Below are positions 9,128 to 17,694 of a DNA stretch of 38,277 nucleotides, one piece after another (the first letter of the stretch is position 1; each line of letters begins with the position of its first letter). The notes beneath the pieces were generated by a model that had not been told where the DNA came from, searched no databases, and saw only the letters and a list, made by a program, of their open reading frames with translations. The stretch comes from Streptacidiphilus pinicola (GTDB lineage Bacteria; Actinomycetota; Actinomycetes; Streptomycetales; Streptomycetaceae): NCBI RefSeq assembly GCF_003258295.1, contig NZ_QKYN01000130.1, positions 1 through 38,277 of the forward strand. Reading direction: 5' to 3'. The position numbers and the translations under genes are program-made.

Positions 9128-9456
9128 GCAGCGGTGCGGTCGCCACAGCTGCCCTGCCGATCGAGGCCGACTACGACTACGTCCACGGGGACGTGCTGAT
9201 CAGGGTCAGCCACCATGTAACGCCTACGCAGGCCAAGGCGTACGAGGCATTCGCGAACACCCTGCCGTAGTCCAGCCGCGAGGTTGGCCGGCTACACGGA
9301 ATGCGGACACCCCGTAGTCAGGCGATCACTCTCGCTGTACGGTTCTGCCCGAACGCGCTGTGCCGAAGTTGCCTCACCGCAGACCCGAGGACCCAGAGCG
9401 ATCACACCCAGGGGTACCCGGATAGTGGGTCCCCGCGATCCCAAGTGGGAGACAGC

Positions 9457-9660
9457 ATGGCTCAGGGCACCGTGAAGTGGTTCAACGCCGAGAAGGGCTT
9501 CGGCTTCATCGAGCAGGCCGGGGGCGGCCCGGACGTCTTCGCCCACTACTCCGCGATCACCGGCAACGGTTACCGCGAGCTCGTCGAGGGCGAGACCGTG
9601 ACGTTCGACGTCGAGCAGGGCCAGAAGGGTCCGCAGGCCGCGAACATCGTCCGCGGTTGA
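9457..9660 (+). CDS. Cold-shock domain protein (CspA family)
   Basis: This is a 67-residue single cold-shock domain, full length for the family. The N-terminus [20 protein letters not shown] carries RNP1 (KGFGFI) and is followed by RNP2 (DVFAHYS). It binds single-stranded RNA/DNA and acts as an RNA chaperone in the cytoplasm. ATG 9457 follows GTGGGAGACAGC, which places the ribosome site. It is monocistronic, with a perfect terminator hairpin 17 bases after the stop. Actinomycetes usually have several paralogues, so no specific symbol is given. Confidence 0.95.
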   Translation: MAQGTVKWFNAEKGFGFIEQAGGGPDVFAHYSAITGNGYRELVEGETVTFDVEQGQKGPQAANIVRG

Positions 9661-9676
9661 CCACGGGAACGCCGAT

Positions 9677-9705
9677 GGCCCCGCTGGCTTCGTGCCGGCG
9701 GGGCC
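9677..9705 (+). terminator. Rho-independent-type terminator after the csp gene
   Basis: A 12-bp stem (GGCCCCGCTGGC paired with GCCGGCGGGGCC, one T-G wobble) closes a TTCGT loop, beginning 17 nt after the stop codon. It lacks a T-run, as is common in this group. Confidence 0.8.
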
Positions 9706-9910
9706 ATGGCGTGTCGACCGCCGAAGATTGACGGGAGAAAGACGAGAGCGGCCGCGATGAAGATGCCGCTCGCGCGGCCGGCAGTTGCCGGCGGGTGGGC
9801 CGCCCACCCGCCGCTCCTGACCAGCGGCAGTCCATTTTTGTCCGCACGAAGTGCCTTCCGGCGAGCTTCGTTGGCACGCCGGCCGAGCCCCCGCTTGTTG
9901 TGGGCGCGCC

Positions 9911-11281
9911 TCACCGATCGGTCGGGGCGGTGCGGTCGTGGAGAGTGGCATGCAGCGGCGCGGCCGGCTGAAGCTGCAAACCGGCCTTGGGCGTGACCGT
10001 CTCGGGATCGACGTCAAGGTGGAAGCGCTGGGCGAGCGTGGCGAGGACGAGCGTCATTTCGACGAGGGCGAAGCGGGCGCCGAGGCAAGTGCGGGGGCCG
10101 CCGCCGAAGGGGAACCACGCGTGCTCGGGCACGCTTTCCGGTCGCTCCATGTCCCAGCGTTCGGGGCGGAAGACGTCGGGATCGGGAAACCAGCGTGGGT
10201 CGCGTTGTGTGGACCATGGGCTGCACCAGATGGTCGTCCCGGCCGGAATCGGCGTCCCTCCCAGGGTGACGCCGTCCCGCGCAGTCCGGGGAGGAAGAAC
10301 CCACGCGGGCGGGTAGAGCCGCAGGGCTTCCTTGATGACCTGTCTGGTCCAACTCAACTGGTCGTAGTCGTCGTAGGAGGGCATGCGCCCGGCCAGGACA
10401 CGGTCGAGTTCTGCGGTGAGCCTGCCCCGGACGTCCGGGGAGGCGGACAGAAGGTACCAACACCATGTCAGTGCGGTGGATGTGGTCTCGTGGCCGGCGC
10501 CCCAGAGCGTCACGGCCTCGTCGCGTACCTGTCGTTCGGTCAGCCGATTGCCGTCCTCGTCCCGGGCCGCGAGCAGCCTGGCCAGCACGTCCTCCCCGTC
10601 ATCGGCCTCGCGCTCTGCCTCCTGGCGGGCGCGGATGAGCCGATCGATCTCGCCATCGACCGTTGCGACCGCGGCGAGCACGCGCCGCCGCGCCGGGGTC
10701 CGCACCCAGGACGGAGTGAGAAGCCCAACACCGCGCAGCTCGGCGCTGAGCTCCCGCCCGACCACCGCCATTGCGTCGCCGAGTTGGCGATCTCGGCCCC
10801 CGAGGTCATTTCCGAAGAGCGAGCGGACCACGATCCGCTGGGTGAGCAGGCTCATCTCCCGCTGCACGTCGATCCGCTGCCCGTCCTGCCAGCTCTCCGC
10901 CACAGTCACGGCGCACTCAACCATCGTGGCGGCGTGTCCGCGCACCTGACGGGGACGGACGGCCGGCTGAACAAGACTCCGCTTGCGACGCCAGTCGGCA
11001 CCCTGGCTACGGATGACGCTGTCCCCTACGAGCTGCTTGAACACCCAGCTGACGTCGATGGGCTGGTAGAGCTTCTCGTCGCCGGCAAGGAGTTCGGCGA
11101 TGTGCTCGGGGTGCGAGAGCAGCATCATCGGCATAGGGCCGAGCGACCAGGTCACCACGTCCCCGAAGTCGTCGCGCAGACGGACGAGAAACGCCAACGG
11201 GTCTCGCCCGAAGGCGGGAAGACTGCCGAGGAGCGGAAGCCCACGAGGACCGGTGACGGGAACGAAAGGGATAGCAGGCAC
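9911..11281 (-). CDS. Cytochrome P450
   Basis: This is a 456-residue P450 with no membrane anchor. The I-helix oxygen-activation motif is GAGHETTS (261-268), the K-helix ExxR is E318-R321, the meander has FRPERW (371-376), and the heme-binding loop FPFGGGPRTCLG places the thiolate at Cys399. The proline-rich start (PFVPVTGPRGLPLLG) resembles the CYP4/CYP102-like branch, whose actinomycete members oxidise terpenes or fatty acids; the assignment to that branch is my reading of the pattern. No ferredoxin, reductase or terpene synthase is adjacent, so electrons must come from elsewhere. It lies 247 bp downstream of the DUF899 gene on the same strand. Confidence 0.92.
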   Translation of the reverse strand: MPAIPFVPVTGPRGLPLLGSLPAFGRDPLAFLVRLRDDFGDVVTWSLGPMPMMLLSHPEHIAELLAGDEKLYQPIDVSWVFKQLVGDSVIRSQGADWRRKRSLVQPAVRPRQVRGHAATMVECAVTVAESWQDGQRIDVQREMSLLTQRIVVRSLFGNDLGGRDRQLGDAMAVVGRELSAELRGVGLLTPSWVRTPARRRVLAAVATVDGEIDRLIRARQEAEREADDGEDVLARLLAARDEDGNRLTERQVRDEAVTLWGAGHETTSTALTWCWYLLSASPDVRGRLTAELDRVLAGRMPSYDDYDQLSWTRQVIKEALRLYPPAWVLPPRTARDGVTLGGTPIPAGTTIWCSPWSTQRDPRWFPDPDVFRPERWDMERPESVPEHAWFPFGGGPRTCLGARFALVEMTLVLATLAQRFHLDVDPETVTPKAGLQLQPAAPLHATLHDRTAPTDR

Positions 11282-11528
11282 ATCCGGCCAACGACCCGGG
11301 GATCGAACGGTTGCGACCCATGCTCCGGACCAGGAGTTCGGAGAAATGCCGCAGCCGAGAACGCGCAGGCAGCGCTCGCCGACTTCCGCGTGGCGGTCGG
11401 CGCGTACCCCTCGGTCGATGAGCTGGCAACGATCATGCGACCGGTCTTTTGCACGTTCGGTGCGCGCAGTAACCCGTCACTCGTTCGTGTGGCTCGGTCT
11501 TTGGCCAGGGTCATCCCGACCGCGCAAC

Positions 11529-12236
11529 TCAGGGGTACTCCAGTTCGGGCCACCAGTCCTGGCCGCGGCCCTCGGGGCCGCGGTCGAGTACGGACCAGAG
11601 CGGCCACATGAAGTCGACGTGGCGTGGGTTCTGACCGGGCTCGGGTGGCACGAACCACAGTTCGCTGCTCCAGGCGTGCCGTATGGCGCCGTCCCGGCGG
11701 GTGAAGACCGTCGCCATCGCGCACTGGTCGGCGTCCGATGTCTCGGCCAGGTAGTCGCGGTTGTAGGTGCTGTGTGCCGACGACAGAAGCCGGGCGCTGC
11801 GCCAGCCGCGTCGCTGCCCGTGGCCTCGCAGGCGCTCGATCGGGGCCTTGGCCGCGACAGCGAACGCGATGCGCTGGCTGATGTGCGGGACGGCTCCGTC
11901 TATCCCGTCGATGATCGAGGTGCAGAGTGGGCACGGCGCCTCCAGCGGCGTGCCCGTCTCGCCCGGATTGAACATGTGGCTGTACAGGAACAGGGTCTCG
12001 TGCCGACCGAAGAGCGCGGACATACGCACTTGGCGGGGAGCCTGCGTCTGTTCGTCCCACTCCTCGAAGATGTAGTCCGTGGAGACCTCGCCTCCCGGCG
12101 GCAGCCCCCGGCGCAACTGTGCCACGGCTTCGACCTGCCGGCGCAGCGCGACTTCGGCCTCCAGCAATCTCTCGCGCGCGGCCCGGTATTCCTCGCTTTC
12201 GCCCGGGAACCGCGGTCGTGGCGCTTCGGTTGTCAT
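11529..12236 (-). CDS. DUF899 thioredoxin-like protein
   Basis: This 235-residue protein matches the DUF899 pattern: an N-terminal helix rich in Glu/Arg, then FLYSHMF and a CPLC pair (C102, C105) in the position of a thioredoxin active site, then AFAVAAKAPIERL and the C-terminal WPLWSVLD ... WWPELEYP. The biochemical role of the family is not established; dithiol redox chemistry is the usual guess. ATG 12236 is preceded by GGAAGGAGCGG, a strong ribosome site. It is divergent from the DUF1326-DUF2182 pair across 174 bp, so the two units may share regulation. Confidence 0.85.
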   Translation of the reverse strand: MTTEAPRPRFPGESEEYRAARERLLEAEVALRRQVEAVAQLRRGLPPGGEVSTDYIFEEWDEQTQAPRQVRMSALFGRHETLFLYSHMFNPGETGTPLEAPCPLCTSIIDGIDGAVPHISQRIAFAVAAKAPIERLRGHGQRRGWRSARLLSSAHSTYNRDYLAETSDADQCAMATVFTRRDGAIRHAWSSELWFVPPEPGQNPRHVDFMWPLWSVLDRGPEGRGQDWWPELEYP

Positions 12237-12410
12237 GGGACCGCTCCTTCCGGAAGGCGCCTCGCCTCCAGCAAATCACCGATGCCGGGCGGACGCCGAA
12301 CGGCGTGAGGCGAGGCCCCGGGCCGACAGCTATCGCGCCTTGCCCGGTGATCGTCAGGAGCGGAGAATGAGGGACCGGAAGTGTGCCTCGGGAAGAGGAA
12401 GGAGCTTCCG
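12237..12410. promoter_or_regulatory. Divergent promoter region (DUF899 / DUF1326)
   Basis: This 174-bp gap separates two divergently transcribed units and must contain both promoters. I see the two ribosome sites but no clear operator or consensus -10/-35 pair. Confidence 0.4.
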
Positions 12411-13016
12411 ATGGCGTGGCGGATCGAAGGGACGTATTTCGAGAACTGCAATTGCAATATGGTGTGTCCCTGCTCGACCTCCGGTCTCTCGGCGCCGGCG
12501 GACTACGACCGGTGCCGGGTGGTCCTGGCGTTCCACGTCGCCTCCGGCCAGGTCGACGACGTCGACGTGAGCGGCCTGACGGTGGCGGTGGTGGCCGACA
12601 CTCCGCCGCTCATGAGTGAGGGCGGCTGGCGGATGGGTCTGTTCATGGACGAGGCGGCCTCGCCGGAACAGGCGGAGTCGCTGGGGGCGGTCTTCTCCGG
12701 TCAGCGGGGCGGTCCGATGGAGGGCCTCGGGCCGCTGGTCGGCGAGATGCTCGGGCTGGAGGTCGCCCGGATCGAGTACGTCGATGACGGCCGCACCCAC
12801 CGCGTCCGGATCGGCGATGCGATCGATCTCGAGGTCGAGGACTTCGTCTCTCCCCTGGACGCGACCGGAAAGGGGATCAGGGTCAGCGGAGTGGGGTTCC
12901 CCGCGGACACCCTCGCTGCGGGAACCGCGACCAGGTCGCGGGTGAACGCGTTCGGCCTCGAGTTCGAGAACGAGGGGAAGAACGCCTTCTCGGCACCGTT
13001 CTCCTGGGCGGCCTGA
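12411..13016 (+). CDS. DUF1326 protein
   Basis: This is a 201-residue DUF1326-type protein. The signature is the Cys-rich N-terminus ENCNCNMVCPCSTS (C13, C15, C19, C21), with a further Cys35. The clustered CxC and CPC pairs suggest metal or thiol chemistry, but the function is unknown. ATG 12411 is chosen because GAGGAAGGAG lies just upstream and the natural MAWRIEGTYF begins there; an in-frame ATG at 12381 adds a poor leader. Its stop touches the DUF2182 start (TGA then ATG), so the two are translationally coupled. The DUF1326-DUF2182 pairing is familiar in bacteria and implies joint action at the membrane. Confidence 0.88.
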   Translation: MAWRIEGTYFENCNCNMVCPCSTSGLSAPADYDRCRVVLAFHVASGQVDDVDVSGLTVAVVADTPPLMSEGGWRMGLFMDEAASPEQAESLGAVFSGQRGGPMEGLGPLVGEMLGLEVARIEYVDDGRTHRVRIGDAIDLEVEDFVSPLDATGKGIRVSGVGFPADTLAAGTATRSRVNAFGLEFENEGKNAFSAPFSWAA

Positions 13017-13790
13017 ATGTCGCTACCGCAGGCCCGACGGGGCGTCGTCCCGGCGAGCTGGGCGGCTCTGCTCACGGCTGCCGCGCTGGCCTGGGTCCTG
13101 ACGTTGCGCAGCTCGTCCGGGATGGCGCCGGGGCCGGGCACGATGGGGCGGGACCTGTGGGGATTCCTGGCCCTGTGGGGGCTGATGATGGGCGCGATGA
13201 TGCTCCCGGCGGTCGCGCCCGTCGTCGCGCTGTATTTGCGGACACTGCGGGCCCGAACGACGGGGTGGACGCGCGCGGGGCGCAGCGCCGGTCTGGTGGT
13301 CGGGTATCTGTGCGCGTGGGAGGCCTTCGGCCTGGCCGCGTTCGGCGCGGCCTGGGCCGGTGGCGAGCTTGCCGCCAGGGCGCCGGGTGCCGCGCCGTGG
13401 GTCGGCGCCGTCGTGCTGGCGTGTGCCGGGCTGTACCAGGTGGCCCCGGTCAAGGACCGCTGTCTGCGTCACTGCCGCTCCCCGCTGGGCTTCTTGTTGC
13501 ACTTCGGCAACTACTCCGGGAGGCTGCGCGATCTGCGGGTCGGCCTGTATCACGGCGGGTACTGCGTCGGCTGCTGCTGGGGCCTGATGGTCGTGCTGAT
13601 CGTGGTCGGAGTGATGAACCTCGCCTGGATGGCAGGTCTCGCCGCCGCCGTGTTCGTGGAGAGGACGTGGCACCACGGCAAGGCGTTCAGCGTCGCCCTC
13701 GGCCTCGCCCTGATCGGCTTCGCCTGCTTCGTGCCCTGGAACCCGGGCCTGGTCCCTGGGCTCCATCTGCCTCCGACCATGCCCATGTGA
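13017..13790 (+). CDS. DUF2182 polytopic membrane protein
   Basis: This 257-residue integral membrane protein has about six or seven hydrophobic segments. The family-defining parts are LMMGAMMLPAVAP in an early helix, KDRCLRHCRSPLGFLLHFG in a loop, and YHGGYCVGCCWGLM before the last helices (VVLIVVGVMNLAWM). The conserved Cys/His/Met content fits a metal-binding membrane protein, which is how the family is often annotated, but the substrate is unproven. It begins one base after the DUF1326 stop and is followed on the opposite strand by an IS1182 remnant. Confidence 0.88.
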   Translation: MSLPQARRGVVPASWAALLTAAALAWVLTLRSSSGMAPGPGTMGRDLWGFLALWGLMMGAMMLPAVAPVVALYLRTLRARTTGWTRAGRSAGLVVGYLCAWEAFGLAAFGAAWAGGELAARAPGAAPWVGAVVLACAGLYQVAPVKDRCLRHCRSPLGFLLHFGNYSGRLRDLRVGLYHGGYCVGCCWGLMVVLIVVGVMNLAWMAGLAAAVFVERTWHHGKAFSVALGLALIGFACFVPWNPGLVPGLHLPPTMPM

Positions 13791-13888
13791 ACGCTCACGC
13801 GCGGACCATGGTGGTCAGTTCGGACACGTGGGCGGTGACCAGCGGCTCCGGTGGGGCAAGCCCTGGGCCAAGGGGAATGCGGCAGTGT

Positions 13889-14170
13889 CGAGTTCGTGGC
13901 TGCGAGATCGAGGGCGGCGGCGCTGAGGACGTGGGCCAGCCCGGTCCTGGCCAGGCCCCGGTAGCGGTTGGTGCGGATCCCGGTGGTGTGAACGGCCTGG
14001 TGGATGGTGCCTTCGACGCCGGCGCGGCGGCCGTAGCGCTGCCGCCATCCGGGGGTCTCCTGCTCGGCGCGTTGCTGCTGGAGCAGTTCATGCTCCTCGC
14101 GCGGGTGCAGGGTGAGGCGGCGGGTGAAGCCGCTGATGCACAACTCGCGGTTCTTTCGTCGATCACCCTG
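13889..14170 (-). pseudogene. IS1182-family transposase C-terminal remnant
   Basis: The minus-strand reading carries the C-terminal signature of IS1182-type DDE transposases: ELCISGFTRRLTLHPREEHE, then QQQRAEQETPGWRQRYGRRA, VEGTIHQAVHTTGIRTNRYR and GLARTGLAHVLSAAALDLAA. The catalytic Glu region (AGVEGT) is present, but the N-terminal two thirds are missing and no start exists, so it cannot act. The frame runs on into unrelated sequence on both sides. Confidence 0.85.
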
Positions 14171-14332
14171 GTCCGGTTCGAGGCCCCGGCGTGACGGGGC
14201 GGAGCCGAGCGAGGCGGGTGCACCAAGCGAGTGGGTTGCGGACCGGGATCGGCGAGGCGTCGCGCTCATCGCCTGCTCGCGCCCCAGGCTGGCGTAGGCA
14301 GACTGGATGCTGAGCCGAGGATCGGCCGAGGG

Positions 14333-15913
14333 ATGACTACTGGGACCGCCCCACCGTCCCTGCGGGCTGCTCGATGGGGGCGGCGCGCGGGGCTGGCCGT
14401 CGCGGCCGTTCTCGCGTCGGTGGCCGCAGCCGCGTGCACGTCGAACGGCGCGAACGACGCCGAAGCCGATGCCGGGTACCGGCCGGACGCGATCGCCTGG
14501 ACGAGCTGCAGTGGACTGGGCAGTGAGTTCCAGTGCGCGCGGGTCCCGGTGCCGCTGGACTGGAGCCGACCGACCGGCAGGCAGATCGAACTGGCCGTCA
14601 TCCGTCGTCTCGCAAGCAGACCGGACGCGCGCATCGGGTCGATGTTCGTCAATCCCGGCGGTCCGGGCCAGAGCGGTGTCGGACTCGTACGGGACTCGGG
14701 AGAGGAACTCGACACATTCGGCGACGGACGCTTCGACGTGGTGGGCTGGGACCCCCGCGGCTCGAACGACAGCACCCACGTGGAGTGCTTCACCAGCAGC
14801 GATGAGCAGGATCAGTTCTGGAAGGGCGTGTCGATCCCCAGCACCCCTGCGGAATCGGTGGCGTACCAGCGCAAGGCCGAAGAGCTGGCGTCCCGCTGTG
14901 CCAAGCTCACTGGAGACCTGCTCACGCACATCTCCACCGCGGACACCGCCCGCGACCTCGACCGGCTCCGCGCCCTGGTCGGCGACCCCGAGCTCACCTA
15001 CGTCGGCCTGTCCTACGGTTCCATGATCGGCCAGACCTACGCGAACCTGTTCCCCGGCCGGGTGCGGGCGATGATGCTTGACGGCATCGTCGACACGGTG
15101 GCCCAGACCACCAGCATGGAGGCGAACATCACCAGCGCCGTCTCCTCCACCGACGAGGTGCTGGCCCAGTTCGAAGCGTCGTGCCAGCAGGCGGGCCCTG
15201 GGCACTGCGCGCTCGCCGGTCACGGCGACACGGTCGCACAGCGCATGACGAGGCTGTTCGCCGCCGCCCGCAGGACGCCGATCCCCGCGCGCCACGCCAA
15301 CCCGCCGGGCGTGCTCACTTACGGCGACCTGCAGGTCTCCACATTCACCCCGCTGCGGTCGCCGCTCACCTGGCCCGCCTTCGCGAAGGACCTCGAGGCC
15401 GCAGTAAGCGGCGACGCGTCGAACCTGAAGACAGCGGCAGCGGCCCTGCAGGCACCCGAGGTCTTGGGCGTCGGCGCGACGACCTCGTCGGCGATCTCGT
15501 GTGCGGACGCCGCGGCCCGCGTCCCGTCCTCTGCCTGGACCCGACAGATCGCCGACTTCACCGACACCAGCAAGCTGTGGGGCACGGTGCTGGGCTGGTG
15601 GCTGTGGTCGCCGTGCGCCTCGCACTGGCCGTCCCCCGACGCCGATCGCTACACCGGACCGTGGAACGCCAGGACCAGAACCCCGATCCTGCTGATCAAC
15701 GCCCGCTACGACCCGGCCACCGGATACCGAAACGCCCAGGCAGCCCAGCGGCGACTCGGCAACGCCGTGCTGCTCACCTTGAACGGCTACGGCCACCCCA
15801 GCTACCAGGTGCCCAGTAAATGCGTCGACGAGGCGAGGGTGCGCTACCTCGTCGATCTCGTCACCCCCGCCAACGGCACTGTCTGCCAACCGGACCGGAC
15901 GCCCTTCGGGTAG
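14333..15913 (+). CDS. Lipoprotein alpha/beta hydrolase, tripeptidyl aminopeptidase-like (S33)
   Basis: This 526-residue exported enzyme has a lipoprotein signal (lipobox VAAAAC, modified Cys35). The S33 TAP-type core shows NPGGPGQSG (oxyanion loop), the nucleophile elbow GLSYGSM (Ser227), Asp460 in NARYDPAT and His488 in GYGHPS, with the TAP-like C-terminal domain containing the last two. Streptomyces relatives release tripeptides or single residues from peptides outside the cell. ATG 14333 is chosen over the upstream in-frame start at 14231 because it begins a proper signal peptide. It has no partner gene nearby. Confidence 0.9.
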   Translation: MTTGTAPPSLRAARWGRRAGLAVAAVLASVAAAACTSNGANDAEADAGYRPDAIAWTSCSGLGSEFQCARVPVPLDWSRPTGRQIELAVIRRLASRPDARIGSMFVNPGGPGQSGVGLVRDSGEELDTFGDGRFDVVGWDPRGSNDSTHVECFTSSDEQDQFWKGVSIPSTPAESVAYQRKAEELASRCAKLTGDLLTHISTADTARDLDRLRALVGDPELTYVGLSYGSMIGQTYANLFPGRVRAMMLDGIVDTVAQTTSMEANITSAVSSTDEVLAQFEASCQQAGPGHCALAGHGDTVAQRMTRLFAAARRTPIPARHANPPGVLTYGDLQVSTFTPLRSPLTWPAFAKDLEAAVSGDASNLKTAAAALQAPEVLGVGATTSSAISCADAAARVPSSAWTRQIADFTDTSKLWGTVLGWWLWSPCASHWPSPDADRYTGPWNARTRTPILLINARYDPATGYRNAQAAQRRLGNAVLLTLNGYGHPSYQVPSKCVDEARVRYLVDLVTPANGTVCQPDRTPFG

Positions 15914-16297
15914 GCCACCGCTGCGGCTCGCAGTCCAGGTCGGAGTCGCGGAGAGGCAGGGGGCCCGGGATTTCTTGCGCCCGGCCTGCTGGTCCTCCCC
16001 TCCGGACGGCCGACGCGAACAGGGACGGCAGGGGGCCGGAGCGCCCGCGCCCCGGCCCGATGAAGGTCTGTCACCACGGGACACCGACACGGGCACTCGA
16101 CGCGCTGAGCAGGCGGTGTCGCGGACTCGACCGCACAAGACATGCCCTCTTTGCCGATTGACCGACCATCGAGAGCAGTCACGCCCCCGAAGTCCGCCTG
16201 TCTCAAGCCGACGCCGCCTGAGGCGCCGCAACCCCGACGGGGGATCCACAACACTTGACGATCACTCTCGTCCCGCGGGTGTCACAGGAATTCGCGG
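15914..16297. other. Intergenic between convergent genes
   Basis: This is 384 bp between the peptidase stop and the antiporter stop. Minus-strand frames have no natural composition, and I see no hairpin that clearly serves as the shared terminator. Confidence 0.35.
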
Positions 16298-17530
16298 CTA
16301 GCCGCGTGCTCCGGCCGCTGTCGCCGTCCTGGAGCGGGCTGCCGCGTATCTGGCGGCCAGGGGGCCATAGGTGAGTCCGTGCAAGGCCAGGCTCATCACA
16401 ACCGTCATCGTCATCACCTGGCCGACCAGGTCGGCGTCGTGGGGGTCGGTGTCGGCCAGACTGATGAAGGCGAGCAGGCCGAAGACGATGGAGGCCAGGC
16501 CGCGGGGGCCCAGCCAGGCCAGCAGCCAGCGGTCGGCCCAGTCCAGCCCGCTGCCCGTCAGGCAGAGCAGCACCGGCCCGATTCGCACCACGGTCAGTGC
16601 CAGGAGGGCGTAGACCACGACATTCGCGTTGAAGTTGCCCGTGAACGCCGTGGTGACCACATCGCCGAAGACGAACCACAGTGCCAGCGAGAGCAGGGTT
16701 CCGAGGTCCTCGACCAGATGCAGTGCCTTGTGCGGCAGGGCGCGGGAGGCCGGCGTGAAACTGAGCCCGGCGACAAAGGCAGCGACGAAGCCGTTTCCGT
16801 GCACCGCGTTCGCGAGCGCGTACGCGGCCAGTGGCAGAGCCACGATCCCCAGGCGTACGGCCGACTCACCCGTCCACTTCGCCCGCCAGGAGCGCCGCAG
16901 CAGCCAGCCGCCTGGCCCACCGACCAGGAAGCCGGCGGCCAGAGCCCACAGCAGAGCGGTGAAGGCCGCGCCCACCTCGCCCGTGGACTGGTGCGCAGGC
17001 TCGCTGTGCGCCTCGAAGCCGGCCAGGCACAACAGGAACACGGGGGCGACGATCCCGTCGTTCAGCCCGCTCTCGACCGTGAGTACCGCGCGCAGCCCCG
17101 AGGGCAGACGTGAGTCGCGGATCAGCTCGGCCGCGGGTGCCAGATCGATGGGCACGGTCACCGTCGCGAACAGCGCTGCCAGCCACCACCCGCCCGAGGG
17201 GAAGAGCAGCTTCCCAAGCAGGACGCCCACCGCCAGCGTCAGCGGCAGGGCCCAGGCCACCAGCCTGGTCAGCAGACTGCGTTGCTGGTGGATCGCCCCG
17301 GCGGGTACCTCGTTGGCGTCGACGAACAGCAGGACGGCGAGGATGAACTCGACCGCGTGCTCGGCGTTCGAGGTGGTGAGATGGATGCGCACCAGGGGAT
17401 GCGGCCCGACGGTCAGCGCGACCCCGGCGGCCGTCATCGCGACCGGTGCCGTGACGCTCCACCGCGCCAGGCGGCCGGCCACGAGCGACCAGACGAAAAG
17501 TGTGGTCATCGTGACTGCCAGCGCGATCAC
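16298..17530 (-). CDS. CPA1-type cation:proton antiporter
   Basis: This is a 410-residue polytopic protein with about eleven to twelve hydrophobic segments. The family core is clear: VTVPIDLAPAAELIRDSRLP, followed by LTVESGLNDGIVAPVFLL, where the ND pair of CPA1 Na+/H+ exchangers is kept. In the upstream unwound-helix motif the usual Thr-Asp is Ile-Asp, so the Thr is lost while the ion-binding Asp remains. The open frame reaches 17782, but those residues are basic low-complexity sequence; GTG 17530, with GAAGGAAGAG upstream, starts right at the first helix. The C-terminal half ends in WLGPRGLASIVFGLLAF, also typical. The transported ion cannot be told. Confidence 0.87.
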   Translation of the reverse strand: MIALAVTMTTLFVWSLVAGRLARWSVTAPVAMTAAGVALTVGPHPLVRIHLTTSNAEHAVEFILAVLLFVDANEVPAGAIHQQRSLLTRLVAWALPLTLAVGVLLGKLLFPSGGWWLAALFATVTVPIDLAPAAELIRDSRLPSGLRAVLTVESGLNDGIVAPVFLLCLAGFEAHSEPAHQSTGEVGAAFTALLWALAAGFLVGGPGGWLLRRSWRAKWTGESAVRLGIVALPLAAYALANAVHGNGFVAAFVAGLSFTPASRALPHKALHLVEDLGTLLSLALWFVFGDVVTTAFTGNFNANVVVYALLALTVVRIGPVLLCLTGSGLDWADRWLLAWLGPRGLASIVFGLLAFISLADTDPHDADLVGQVMTMTVVMSLALHGLTYGPLAARYAAARSRTATAAGARG

Positions 17531-17694
17531 GCGCGCACCTGTCTCTTCCTTCTCGCCACCGGTGAAGCGTGCTGCCGATCCTAGATGGCGCGACCGCCGG
17601 CCCCGCGCAGCGGCGCGCGCCAGCCTGCCCGACCGGCCACCTGACCGACGCTGTCGCCGCTGACCACCCACGACCCGAGGACCGTGCAGGTCTT

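Noticed and set aside
9851-11611. 586-codon plus-strand frame
   Set aside because: It is the antisense shadow of the P450 gene; no ribosome site or motif.
13550-16249. 899-codon minus-strand frame
   Set aside because: Most of it is antisense to the lipoprotein peptidase. Only the IS1182-like part at 13889-14170 is natural and is listed as a remnant.
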